Shown piece by piece: positions 51,817 to 60,485 of a stretch of DNA of 64,000 nucleotides (positions within the stretch are counted from its first letter, which is position 1; each line of letters opens with the position of its first letter). The DNA is taken from positions 1 to 64,000 of the forward strand of contig NZ_QLVE01000001.1 of the NCBI RefSeq assembly GCF_003331145.1, given 5' to 3'. The stretch comes from Exiguobacterium sp. TNDT2. Its GTDB lineage: Bacteria > Bacillota > Bacilli > Exiguobacteriales > Exiguobacteriaceae. The notes beneath the pieces are model-generated. The model did not search any database and had not been told where the DNA came from. It was given only the letters and a program-made list of their open reading frames with translations. A program made the translations under genes and the position numbers.

Positions 51817-51848
51817 AAAATCCCACTCCGCAAAAGAGTGGGATTTTT
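51817..51848. terminator. Bidirectional terminator after motB
   Basis: 12-bp stem AAAATCCCACTC/GAGTGGGATTTT (51817-51828 with 51836-51847). Confidence 0.88.
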
Positions 51849-51850
51849 CG

Positions 51851-53275
51851 TTATCGTGTCCATTCGAAATATTTGCGGGCGAGCTCGGTGAGCGGGCTGT
51901 TGAACAAACGTTTCCGCCAGTACAGATCCGCCGCTTTCTTGACCGCTTCGCTACGCGACGGATATGGGTAAATCATCCGAGACAACTTACCGATCTTGTC
52001 GCCCCGCTGCATCGCATAAACGACGATTTGCATCCAATCTCCGGCCGTCATCCCGACGGCGTGCCCACCGATAATCTTACCGTTCTTCCGCGTGATGATT
52101 TTGACGAACCCCGTCTCTTGACGGTCGGCGACGAACCGATCGACTTCAGACAGTTTCGCTTCAAAAATCTCGACGTCATCACCGTGACGCTCACGCGCCT
52201 CGGCCTCGGTCATCCCGACGTGGAACACTTCTGGATCCGTGAACGTGATCCACGGCATCTTCGTGTAATCGACCTTGTTCCATAGCCCAAACAAGGCGTT
52301 CGCCACGACGGCTTTCCCTTCTTCTCCGGCCGCGTGGGTGAACGGTAACGTGTTGATGGTATCGCCTATCGCGAAAATATGGGGTTGGGACGTCCGGTAT
52401 GTCGAAGAGACGTCGACGTATCCGTCTTTTACGTTCACTTGGGCCCGATCGAGTCGAAGTTCATCGATTCTTGGTTTACGGCCCGTCGCCACGAGCAGCT
52501 TGTCTGCCTCGTACGTGACGGTTTCACCACTGATTTCGCCAGTGACGTGAATTCGTCCCGCGATTTCCGAGATTTGATTGACCTTGATTCCGATTTTAAG
52601 GCGCATTGCCATCTCGAGCTGTGAGCGGAGCAATTTGCTGACCGACTCGTCTTCTCGCGGCAAGAACGTGTCCTGTGCCTCAAGCACGGTCACTTGACTG
52701 CCAAGACGAGCGAACGATTGGGCGAGTTCGAGACCGATTGTTCCGGCACCGATGACGATGATACTCTCCGGCAACGTCTCTTCTTCAAACACTTGCTCAT
52801 TCGTTAAATATGGCACCCGGTCCAATCCTTCAATTGGTGGCACGGTCGGTTTCGAGCCGGTCGCAATGACGAACTTTTTCCCGATCAATAAATCGTCCCC
52901 AACTTTGAGCTCGTACGGGCTTTGGAATGACGCCTCGCCGACATATACATCGACCCCAATTTTCTCGAAACGATCCGTCCCGTCATGGTCTTGGATGATG
53001 GCACGGGCACGGTCGACACGTGCCTTCGTTGTCTGGTAATGGTCACGGCCATCAAATTCAGTTCCTAATACGCGCGCTGCCTGCATCATGCTGCTCGCTT
53101 CTTTCGAAGCGGCAATCAACGCTTTCGACGGGATGCACCCGACGTGGAGACAGTCGCCCCCGAGATGTTTTTTCTTTTCGACCAAGGCGACTTTTGCGCC
53201 AAGATTCGCGGCGCCGGCCGCTACCGTCATGCCGGCCGCGCCTCCACCGATCACAATCAACTGATAATCCTTCAT
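51851..53275 (-). CDS. MerA-like pyridine nucleotide-disulfide oxidoreductase lacking the catalytic His
   Basis: 474 aa FAD/NAD(P)H flavoprotein. 'IGGGAAGMTVAAGAANLG' binds FAD; redox cysteines are Cys42 and Cys47 in 'GGDCLHVGCIPSKAL'; 'VIGAGTIGLELAQSF' binds NAD(P). The dimer-interface motif that should read H-A-H-P-T-x-S-E reads 'YPYPSRSE', so Tyr438 takes the place of the catalytic His. It is thus not a classic dihydrolipoyl dehydrogenase or mercuric reductase. It overlaps the DUF1499 gene by 4 bp. Confidence 0.86.
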   Translation of the reverse strand: MKDYQLIVIGGGAAGMTVAAGAANLGAKVALVEKKKHLGGDCLHVGCIPSKALIAASKEASSMMQAARVLGTEFDGRDHYQTTKARVDRARAIIQDHDGTDRFEKIGVDVYVGEASFQSPYELKVGDDLLIGKKFVIATGSKPTVPPIEGLDRVPYLTNEQVFEEETLPESIIVIGAGTIGLELAQSFARLGSQVTVLEAQDTFLPREDESVSKLLRSQLEMAMRLKIGIKVNQISEIAGRIHVTGEISGETVTYEADKLLVATGRKPRIDELRLDRAQVNVKDGYVDVSSTYRTSQPHIFAIGDTINTLPFTHAAGEEGKAVVANALFGLWNKVDYTKMPWITFTDPEVFHVGMTEAEARERHGDDVEIFEAKLSEVDRFVADRQETGFVKIITRKNGKIIGGHAVGMTAGDWMQIVVYAMQRGDKIGKLSRMIYPYPSRSEAVKKAADLYWRKRLFNSPLTELARKYFEWTR

Positions 53276-53637
53276 CTCATCAACCTCCGATATCGTTCAC
53301 TCACGTCTTGCATCCGAGTTCGGTTCACGCCAAAGTCATAATGACCTAGCCGTGCCGCCGAACGGAACTCGATTTGTCTCGTGACATCGTCAAAACGGAA
53401 TTCGACGTCGTCTTTAAAGCGCATCACTTTCGATGATACGACGTAATGCAGCGTGTCATCCGTCTCCTTGACGAGCTCGGTCCGAGGCAGTTGCCCCATC
53501 ACCATCTTGATTGTCTCGATGCTATCAGCGCGGTCTCGCGCATATGGGAGCGGCTCCATGCGCAATGCTTCGATTTCTGTTTCGGTCGAGACGGCATTCG
53601 GACTTCCGGACAATAGCTTTAATGATTTCGTGGCCAC
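53272..53637 (-). CDS. DUF1499 family protein
   Basis: 121 aa. 'LSGSPNAVSTETEIEALRMEPLPY' and 'HYVVSSKVMRFKDDVEFRFDD...IEFRSAARLGHYDFGVNRTRMQDV' are the DUF1499 core. It is stop-start coupled to the MerA-like gene, an association that suggests a shared role. GTG 53637 follows GGGAGG. Confidence 0.83.
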   Translation of the reverse strand: MATKSLKLLSGSPNAVSTETEIEALRMEPLPYARDRADSIETIKMVMGQLPRTELVKETDDTLHYVVSSKVMRFKDDVEFRFDDVTRQIEFRSAARLGHYDFGVNRTRMQDVSERYRRLMR

Positions 53638-53701
53638 GAAAAAAACCTCCCTCATTCTACATACAATTACATGTATCCTGAATTCAGAATGTTTAACCCT
53701 T

Positions 53702-55081
53702 TTAATGCAGTTCGCTCGGGTCGAGCGGTAACAAAACGGTCACCGTCGTGCCATGACCGACCTCACTTTCGATGACGAGCTTCCCTTCGTGCGCCTCGAT
53801 TAACTCTTTGGCGATGGCGAGACCGAGACCACTGCTGCCTTTCGTCACTTGCGCCTGATAAAACATTTCTGTGATGCGCTGCAGGTGCTCCCGTGAGATA
53901 CCAGGTCCCTCGTCGATGATCGAGATGAACGCGACCCGTTCTGACTGCACGAACCGTACCGTCAACGTCCCGCCTTCCGGCGAAAAGCGAATCGCGTTCT
54001 CAAGCAAGTTTAAAAATACTTGCTTGAGCCGGTTCTCATCAAACAGTCCAATCGACTTTTGTGGATATCGTTCGATGAGCGTGATTTGTTTGTCCTCGAC
54101 TGACTGTTTTAATTGGACCGTCACTTTCCGTAACAAGGATACAAGGTCAAGTTCTTGCCGATACAAGACGAGCCGGCTCTCTTCGATTTTCGTATAATCG
54201 AGCAACTGCTCGACGAGCCCAATCATCCGCTCCGTCTCCGAATGGATGATGCTCAAACCGAGCTCGGTCTCCTCCGACACTTTCTCGTCCCCGCCGCGAA
54301 TCGTCTCGGTCCAACCTTTAATCGAAGTGAGCGGCGTCCGCAACTCGTGCGACACGTTTGATAGAAATTCATTTCGTGTTGATTGGTGCTGTTGCACTTT
54401 CGCACCTAAATACGTGAGCGTCCGAGCCAGTGCCCCGAGCTCATGTTTTTCATTGGAATAGACTTCGACGTCGAAATCACCTTGTGCCATCTCATCGGCC
54501 GTCTCGATAATGTCACGGATTGGTCGGACGAAGCGATCGGCAATCCGAATGACGGCATAGAGTGCGACCAACCAAATCAAGACGCCAATCATGACGACGG
54601 CCATCCAGATCTCACGGATTAACGTATCGAGATCCGCGAGCGGTCGCGTGAAGCTAATCGCGAACTCACTCGTGCCGTCGGTCATAATGGGGCTCGTCAC
54701 CGACAAATAATGATTCCCTTCCGTATCGTAGTCTTGAACGACGGACTCGCCGCGGGCGAGGTCTTGCAATTGTTCGGTCGAAAAGACCACCTGTTGTGCC
54801 CGCTGTCCCGTCGTTTTAATGATTTGACCGGTCCGGTCGACAATCGTCAAATCAGTGCCGGGGTACCCGAACGTCCGGACGAGGACTGAGAACGCGCTCG
54901 GTGTCTCGAACCCAACTTGTGCCTGCGGATAGAGATAGGCGCTCGTCGTCGCGTGACTGAGCAACGCCTCTGATTCATATTCATAGTAATAGCGGTACGT
55001 TCCGTACGACAGGACGCTCACGAGCAAGACGAGCACGAGCGTCATGACGAGCATAATCCGAATGACGAGCTGTTGCTTCAT
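53702..55081 (-). CDS. Sensor histidine kinase of a two-component system
   Basis: 459 aa. Two membrane helices (about 8-29 and 159-178) enclose an extracellular sensor of about 130 residues; HAMP, HisKA ('SNVSHELRTPLTS') and ATPase ('NLLENAIRFSP', 'GSSGLGLAIA') domains follow. The signal is unknown; the overall class is that of PhoR/ResE-like kinases. It overlaps the regulator gene by 4 bp. Confidence 0.92.
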   Translation of the reverse strand: MKQQLVIRIMLVMTLVLVLLVSVLSYGTYRYYYEYESEALLSHATTSAYLYPQAQVGFETPSAFSVLVRTFGYPGTDLTIVDRTGQIIKTTGQRAQQVVFSTEQLQDLARGESVVQDYDTEGNHYLSVTSPIMTDGTSEFAISFTRPLADLDTLIREIWMAVVMIGVLIWLVALYAVIRIADRFVRPIRDIIETADEMAQGDFDVEVYSNEKHELGALARTLTYLGAKVQQHQSTRNEFLSNVSHELRTPLTSIKGWTETIRGGDEKVSEETELGLSIIHSETERMIGLVEQLLDYTKIEESRLVLYRQELDLVSLLRKVTVQLKQSVEDKQITLIERYPQKSIGLFDENRLKQVFLNLLENAIRFSPEGGTLTVRFVQSERVAFISIIDEGPGISREHLQRITEMFYQAQVTKGSSGLGLAIAKELIEAHEGKLVIESEVGHGTTVTVLLPLDPSELH

Positions 55082-55770
55082 CCGTCATGTCTCCGCCACT
55101 TGTACCCGTGCCCCCATAGCGTCTCGATATAAGCCGGGTGGCTCGGGTCGTCTTCAATCTTTTGACGGAGACGCCGAATGTTGACGTCGACCGTCTTTCT
55201 GTCGCCAAAGTAATTGATGCCCCAGACGGCGTCTAACAGCGCGTCACGTGACAAGACGACTTCCTCGTTTTGGACGAGGTGACAAATCAAATCGTATTCG
55301 GTCGGGGTCAAATCGATGGACTGCCCATACTTCGTCACTTGCTTCGCGGCCAAGTCGATGGCGAACGGTCCTGACTTCAACCGTTTGTTCTCTTTTCGTT
55401 TCACTTTCTCGACGCGTCGTAGCAGTGCCTGAATCCGTGCCACAAGTTCGCCCGGACTGAACGGTTTGGCGATATAGTCGTCCGCTCCTCGGCCGAGCCC
55501 TTCAATCTTATCTTCTTCCAGTGTGCGCGCTGTCAGCATGATGATGCCGACATTCTCATCTAAGTCGCGGATGGCGGCGCATGCCTCGAACCCATCCATC
55601 TCGGGCATCATCACGTCGAGCAAGACGATATCGAACGGTTCGCGGTCGAACGCCGTGACCGCCTCGCGTCCGTTTGTCGCCTCGAAGACGTCGAAACCGG
55701 CCCGCTTTAAATTAACGATGATGAAGCTGCGAATCGCATGCTCGTCTTCGGCTACTAATATCCGATTCAT
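55078..55770 (-). CDS. OmpR/PhoB-type response regulator
   Basis: 230 aa. Receiver with Asp52 phospho-acceptor in 'LLDVMMPEMDG' and a winged-helix DNA-binding domain ('LTPTEYDLICHLVQNEEVVLSRDALLDAVWG', 'VDVNIRRLRQKIEDDPSHPAYIETLWGHGYKW'). It is first in the operon with the kinase. ATG 55770 after GAGGTGG. Confidence 0.93.
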   Translation of the reverse strand: MNRILVAEDEHAIRSFIIVNLKRAGFDVFEATNGREAVTAFDREPFDIVLLDVMMPEMDGFEACAAIRDLDENVGIIMLTARTLEEDKIEGLGRGADDYIAKPFSPGELVARIQALLRRVEKVKRKENKRLKSGPFAIDLAAKQVTKYGQSIDLTPTEYDLICHLVQNEEVVLSRDALLDAVWGINYFGDRKTVDVNIRRLRQKIEDDPSHPAYIETLWGHGYKWRRHDG

Positions 55771-55895
55771 ATATCCACCTCTTCTGATGTTCACTTCTCT
55801 ACATTATAGTTACGTTTTTGCGACAAGGTTGTCAATTGACCTCAAATCGTATTAGGATGGAGTCATTAGATTCTGAAGGAGGACTCCTTACCATT

Positions 55896-56717
55896 ATGAG
55901 TTACAAGATGATTGTTTTAGATATGGACGATACGCTCCTCACGAGCGACCATACGATTTCTGCCAAAACGAAAACGGCCTTGCTGGATGTACAAGCACGC
56001 GGACATAAAGTCGTGCTCGCGAGCGGTCGCCCGACATACGCGATGTGGGATGCTGCCCGAGAGCTCGAACTTGCCAAATATGGTAGCTATATTCTCTCAT
56101 TTAACGGTGCCTCCATCATCAATTGTGAGACGAATGAAGAAATCTTCTCGAGTACGTTGCCTCCTGAAACGGTCGCCCATCTCCATGATATCAGTGTCCG
56201 GGAAGAAATCGCGATTCATACGTACATCGGTAACGAAATCGTAACCGATCAACCGAACCCATATACCGATATCGAAGGCGAATTGACAGGGATGCCGGTC
56301 ATCCATGTCGATGACTTCAAAAAAGCGGTAACGACGCCTGTCGTCAAGTGTCTCATGCTTGGTGACGGAGACACGCTCGCGCCAATTGAAACAAAACTTC
56401 AAGTCGAGCTCGAAGGGAAACTCGCTGTCGCCCGTTCGAAGCCGTTTTTCCTTGAGTTCACGGAAGCAGGTGTGACGAAAGGGACAAGCCTCGCCTTCCT
56501 CGCCGAACACGTCGGCATCGAGCAAGCCCACGTCATCGCTTGCGGAGACGGGAACAACGACTTGACGATGATCGAATGGGCCGGCCTCGGAGTCGCCATG
56601 GGCAACGCCAACACGACGGTCAAAGGCAAAGCCGACTTCATCACGAAATCAAACAATGAAGACGGGATTGCGCACGTCATCGAGACGTTCATGGGAACCG
56701 CCCTCGTCGATCAATGA
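55896..56717 (+). CDS. Cof-type HAD phosphatase
   Basis: 273 aa, HAD IIB. Motif I 'LDMDDTLLTSD', motif II 'LASGRP', motif III Lys in 'GVTKGTSL', motif IV 'ACGDGNNDLTMIEWAGLGVAMGNA'. It dephosphorylates a small substrate such as a sugar phosphate or FMN; which one cannot be told. The ribosome site AAGGAGG is 13 nt from ATG and lies in an AAGGA/TCCTT hairpin that would shorten the effective distance. Confidence 0.9.
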   Translation: MSYKMIVLDMDDTLLTSDHTISAKTKTALLDVQARGHKVVLASGRPTYAMWDAARELELAKYGSYILSFNGASIINCETNEEIFSSTLPPETVAHLHDISVREEIAIHTYIGNEIVTDQPNPYTDIEGELTGMPVIHVDDFKKAVTTPVVKCLMLGDGDTLAPIETKLQVELEGKLAVARSKPFFLEFTEAGVTKGTSLAFLAEHVGIEQAHVIACGDGNNDLTMIEWAGLGVAMGNANTTVKGKADFITKSNNEDGIAHVIETFMGTALVDQ

Positions 56718-56753
56718 GCGGATAACCTAGGTTAAATTCAAGGAGGAATTACG

Positions 56754-57743
56754 ATGAATAAAGGATTGAAACGAGCAGGACTTGGTCTAGTCGGTACAGC
56801 TGTCGCCGGTGCCGCTTATGTATTCTTGTCCCCGAAACCGACCTCACGCCTCGTCAAGACCTCATATTCCGGCGGGAACGAAGTGGCCATCAGCGAGTTC
56901 GAGAAAGTCGTTCAAAAAACGTCGGTCCGTAAAGACATCGACTACCATTCGGCTTACGAGAATGGAACGTTCGACTTGATTCGTTACGAAGGCGAGAAAC
57001 AAATCGTCCCGACCATCTTTTGGGTACACGGCGGTTCGTTCGTCGGTGGCGATAAGGCCGACGTCTTCAAGTATGCGACGTCAATCGCAAGCAACGGCTA
57101 TAACGTCGTCAGTGTCAATTACGCACTCGCCCCAGACGTCACGTACCCGGTGCCGCTCCAGCAACTAGAAGAGGCATACACGTATATCGCCGAAAACAAT
57201 GACCGCTTCCGTCTCGACCTCGACCGCGTCTTCTTTGCGGGTGATTCGAACGGTGCCCAACTCGTCGCCCAGTTCGTCGGTATTCAATTGAACGACGACT
57301 ATGCCCCGTCTGCCGAAGTGAAGCAAGTCGTCCCGAAACCATCCATCCTCGGTGCGGTTCTCATGTCAGGTCCGTACGATTTGAAACGAAGCATCGTCGA
57401 GTCGTCGAAGGCCCTCAACCGATTCTTATTCAAACGGATCGGTTGGGCGTACTTCGGAACGTACAACTGGGAGGACTTGCCGGTCGTCGCGGAGGCGTCG
57501 CCGCTCGTGAACATCCCGGCCGCGTTCGTTCCGACGTTCATCACCGACGGCAACACCGGTTCGTTCGAGACACAAGCGAAAGAGTTTGCGACGATTCTTT
57601 CAGGTCGGACGGACGTCACGAGCGTCTTTTATGACCGAAACGAACAGGCACTCGGCCACGACTACCATTTTGAGATGGATCAACCGGCAGCCAGTGCAAC
57701 GTATCGCCGTTTGATTGCATTTTTGCGTGAGACGACACACTAA
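56754..57743 (+). CDS. Membrane-anchored alpha/beta hydrolase (esterase)
   Basis: 329 aa. N-terminal helix 'AGLGLVGTAVAGAAYVFLS' anchors the protein. Hydrolase motifs: oxyanion 'WVHGGSFVGGDK', nucleophile elbow 'FAGDSNGAQLVA', acid near 'FITDGNTGSFE' and His in 'ALGHDYHFEM'. It belongs to the same broad class as the 12692-13627 protein. Start ATG after AGGAGG; it follows the HAD gene by 36 bp and may share its transcript. Confidence 0.82.
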   Translation: MNKGLKRAGLGLVGTAVAGAAYVFLSPKPTSRLVKTSYSGGNEVAISEFEKVVQKTSVRKDIDYHSAYENGTFDLIRYEGEKQIVPTIFWVHGGSFVGGDKADVFKYATSIASNGYNVVSVNYALAPDVTYPVPLQQLEEAYTYIAENNDRFRLDLDRVFFAGDSNGAQLVAQFVGIQLNDDYAPSAEVKQVVPKPSILGAVLMSGPYDLKRSIVESSKALNRFLFKRIGWAYFGTYNWEDLPVVAEASPLVNIPAAFVPTFITDGNTGSFETQAKEFATILSGRTDVTSVFYDRNEQALGHDYHFEMDQPAASATYRRLIAFLRETTH

Positions 57744-57753
57744 AATAAACTAA

Positions 57754-57790
57754 AATAATCCCCGCCCTGTCATGGGCGGGGATTATTTTT
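57754..57790. terminator. Bidirectional terminator
   Basis: 14-bp perfect stem AATAATCCCCGCCC/GGGCGGGGATTATT (57754-57767 with 57774-57787) between convergent genes. Confidence 0.92.
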
Positions 57791-57791
57791 G

Positions 57792-59354
57792 TCAATTGAG
57801 CAAGCGAAGTGCGCGACCGATCAACTCATGCCGCGACGGCGACGTCTCACGCAACTCGTGAAGTCGTTCCGTCAGTGCCTGACGTAGTTCAGCAGACTCG
57901 ACGAGTTCCAAACATTCGATGTGGAGCAGCCAGGCATCGGGATGATCGGCAAGAATCGTCGGCACGAGCTCATCGATCGACTCACCTTGCTCCCGCATAT
58001 TGCGAATTCGATTGAACATCGGGTCATCGTTCGTCCACACACGGGCGTCACGTTCGATCTGGACCGGCTTCTCCAAGATGATAAGCTCTTCAATCTCGGT
58101 GCCTGGGAAAATCGATGGGAGCGTATCTTGTCTCACTTCAAGTGTCGTGAGATGGATTTGCCGGTCTTCAATCGTGACGATGACGTCTTCGAACTGTAAC
58201 GCTTCCGTCGTCTCGCTGACGAGGCGTCCGTCCAGTCGAATCTCTGCCGTCGCCAATACGTCTTGAAGCGGTCCATCGAGCACGAGCAGGCCGTGATTGT
58301 GCATGTTCGTCAATTGACCGTGATCGACGTTCACACAGTCGTCCCATTGAACGAGGGCATGTGACCCAGAGCGTGTCACGTGACGAATCACACCGACGCG
58401 GTCCGTCCCGTCTTCAAGCCGGACAGTCGATTGACTGCCCGACGCGAGCGCTTTCTCGAGTGAGGCGATTCCACCTTGGTTGACCGCCATCCGTGACTCG
58501 AGTTCGTCTAGCGCGTCCTTCAACGCTTCAAAGTCTGGAATGACGAATAACTCGCGTTGCATATTCGTCACGTCTTGTTTCGTCTCAAGGGCGTGCTCCA
58601 AATTGAATGGATGCTTCGTGACGGCGTCTGTCAAACAGTGACGGCTCTCTCCGACCGAAGATAACAGGCCTGCCCCGTAGATGAGCGGATTGTCCACATC
58701 ACCGATGAGACCGAACTCAACCGTCCACCAAAAGATGCGGGCGACTTGTTGTGCTTCAGAGAAGCCAGTCACTTGGGCTTTGGCCGCATGAACAGCCGCT
58801 TCGGCGGCGGCAATCTCCTCGTCCGTCGAGTTCGCATTCTCCTTCACGACGGTCAATCGTTTAAGTGCTGCGAACGAGGCATGTTCTTCTCGATTCATGA
58901 ATGCCCTCGCCCCGAGCTGACCGAACCGCTTCACAATCTGTGAAAATTCAGGATCCATCAACATCGGTGCATGGCCGGCCGCCTCGTGGATGATATCCGG
59001 TGCCGGACTGTATAAAATATTCTCGACTTTTCGGATATCGGTCGCGACCGGCAACATCCCGTTGCCTTGGAAATCAAAGAAAGCGACGCCTGGAATGAGA
59101 CCATCGACTGCGACCGTCGACCAACCGGCCGACCGCATCTCTTCGGTCATCTGTTCGACGTTCGGGAGACGCTCCGGTCCCATCCCCGTCTTTTTCAACC
59201 CTTCGATGTAGAACGGGTGGGCCTTCCCTTCAAGCGTGTGCAAGTTCAGTCGTAAGACGAAGCGCCAGACCGCATGATCGGTCGGCGTGTACTCGTCGTA
59301 GAACTGTGGCGAAATATGAGGGGCCAAATGGCGTGGAATGATTTGTGTGAGCAT
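57792..59354 (-). CDS. phhA: Phenylalanine 4-hydroxylase with long C-terminal extension
   Basis: 520 aa. The biopterin-dependent hydroxylase core fills roughly residues 1-270. Iron ligands are His123 and His128 in 'IIHEAAGHAP' and Glu213 in 'WWTVEFGL'. The last ~240 residues are not part of the catalytic core; some Bacillus PhhA proteins have a similar extension, of unknown function. It turns phenylalanine into tyrosine with tetrahydropterin and O2. The Tyr-specific T-box upstream fits that product. ATG after GGAGG. Confidence 0.92.
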   Translation of the reverse strand: MLTQIIPRHLAPHISPQFYDEYTPTDHAVWRFVLRLNLHTLEGKAHPFYIEGLKKTGMGPERLPNVEQMTEEMRSAGWSTVAVDGLIPGVAFFDFQGNGMLPVATDIRKVENILYSPAPDIIHEAAGHAPMLMDPEFSQIVKRFGQLGARAFMNREEHASFAALKRLTVVKENANSTDEEIAAAEAAVHAAKAQVTGFSEAQQVARIFWWTVEFGLIGDVDNPLIYGAGLLSSVGESRHCLTDAVTKHPFNLEHALETKQDVTNMQRELFVIPDFEALKDALDELESRMAVNQGGIASLEKALASGSQSTVRLEDGTDRVGVIRHVTRSGSHALVQWDDCVNVDHGQLTNMHNHGLLVLDGPLQDVLATAEIRLDGRLVSETTEALQFEDVIVTIEDRQIHLTTLEVRQDTLPSIFPGTEIEELIILEKPVQIERDARVWTNDDPMFNRIRNMREQGESIDELVPTILADHPDAWLLHIECLELVESAELRQALTERLHELRETSPSRHELIGRALRLLN

Positions 59355-59383
59355 GATGTTTCCTCCTTTAGTTGACTGAACGT

Positions 59384-59664
59384 AAAAAAATCCCTATCGA
59401 TTCACTCGATAGGGACGACTTCGGCCGCGGTACCACCCTGATTACTAGACGGACGTCTAGTCACTCTACTCCGATAACGGGGGACCGCTCAACACGTGAG
59501 AGCTCGCGAACTGTAATTCGATTCATCCTATGGGCGTGTTCACAGCACCACACGCTCTCTGGGCCAGGGAAGATGTCTCTACTTCGGTTCGGTCATCGCT
59601 TTTATACTGTTATACAGTTATGCTTCTATGCACATTCGCTTTTAAGTACTAAAGTATCTTGTTG
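59384..59664 (-). ncRNA. T-box leader of phhA with Tyr specifier (UAC)
   Basis: The T-box core CAGGGTGGTACCGCGG lies at 59425-59440. The terminator stem CCCTATCGA/TCGATAGGG (59392-59400 with 59406-59414) is followed by seven Ts. In stem I the motif GAA-T-TAC-A places TAC (Tyr) at 59513-59515, the same frame as the CGC specifier in the argS T-box. Uncharged tRNA-Tyr would switch phhA on. The element fills nearly the whole gap to ung. Confidence 0.88.
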
Positions 59665-59670
59665 CTAGTA

Positions 59671-59699
59671 ACGATAACAGACGATTTGGACGCCGTCAA
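59671..59699 (-). promoter_or_regulatory. Promoter of the phhA T-box transcript
   Basis: Minus strand TTGACG (59694-59699), 17-bp spacer, TATCGT (59671-59676), just downstream of the ung terminator. Confidence 0.65.
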
Positions 59700-59700
59700 C

Positions 59701-59728
59701 AAAAAAACAGTCCGCATCTGCAGACTGT
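59701..59728 (-). terminator. Terminator after ung
   Basis: Minus strand stem CAGTC/GACTG with further pairing, followed by seven Ts. Confidence 0.7.
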
Positions 59729-60405
59729 CACAAACACCAATCGATTTCAGGTTGACCCCACTCACTCAACTTCGCATTCACTTGCGAGAACGGCTTCGAT
59801 CCGAAAAAGCCGCGATGGGACGAGAGCGGACTCGGGTGGACAGAGGTCAAGACGGCGTGTTGCGGGCCAATAAATTTCTGTTTCTTCTTCGCGTCGTTCC
59901 CCCATAAGATGAACACGAGCGGCTCTTCCCGCTGCCCAAGTCGCTCGATGATGGAGTCGGTGAACTGCTCCCATCCCTTCCCGCGATGTGACCCGGCCTT
60001 ACCCGCTTCGACCGTGAGCGCGGTGTTGAGCAGCAACACGCCTTGGCGGGCCCATGCCTCTAGATTCCCGCTGGTCGGCACGGGACAGCCGATATCGTCA
60101 TGCAGTTCTTGAAAGATATTCCGCAGTGACGGCGGGAAACGGACACCTTCTTGGACCGAGAAGCTGAGTCCATGCGCTTGGTTTGGTCCATGATATGGAT
60201 CTTGTCCGAGAATGACACATTTGACATCCTTGAACTTCGTGTAGACGAATGCATTCCAAATGTCTTCTCGGGCCGGATATACGGTCGATGTCGCATATGC
60301 CTCATCGACGAACGCCTTCAAGTCATTAAAATAAGGCTCGGCCATCTCGGATTCGATGATGTCGCTCCAATCGCCGAGCAGGCGATCTGATAACTGTTCT
60401 CCCAT
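59728..60405 (-). CDS. ung: Uracil-DNA glycosylase
   Basis: 225 aa, family 1. Water-activating motif 'GQDPYHGPNQAHGLSFS' (Asp and His), 'LLLNTALTVEAGKAGSH' and the minor-groove loop 'HPSPLSSHRGF'. It removes uracil from DNA. ATG 60405 after AAAGGGGAG; the longer frame from 60486 adds an unsupported N-terminus. Confidence 0.96.
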   Translation of the reverse strand: MGEQLSDRLLGDWSDIIESEMAEPYFNDLKAFVDEAYATSTVYPAREDIWNAFVYTKFKDVKCVILGQDPYHGPNQAHGLSFSVQEGVRFPPSLRNIFQELHDDIGCPVPTSGNLEAWARQGVLLLNTALTVEAGKAGSHRGKGWEQFTDSIIERLGQREEPLVFILWGNDAKKKQKFIGPQHAVLTSVHPSPLSSHRGFFGSKPFSQVNAKLSEWGQPEIDWCL

Positions 60406-60450
60406 GTTCTTCTCCCCTTTCCGTCTTATCATACCCGAATCGATGGCACA

Positions 60451-60478
60451 CAAAAAGACGAGCCCGATTGGACTCGCC
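60451..60478 (-). terminator. Terminator after azoR
   Basis: Minus strand 9-bp stem with two G-U pairs (60457-60465 with 60470-60478), then five Ts. Confidence 0.7.
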
Positions 60479-60485
60479 TTGACCA

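Noticed and set aside
59369-59668. 98-codon open frame over the phhA leader
   Set aside because: The region is explained by a T-box leader on the other strand.
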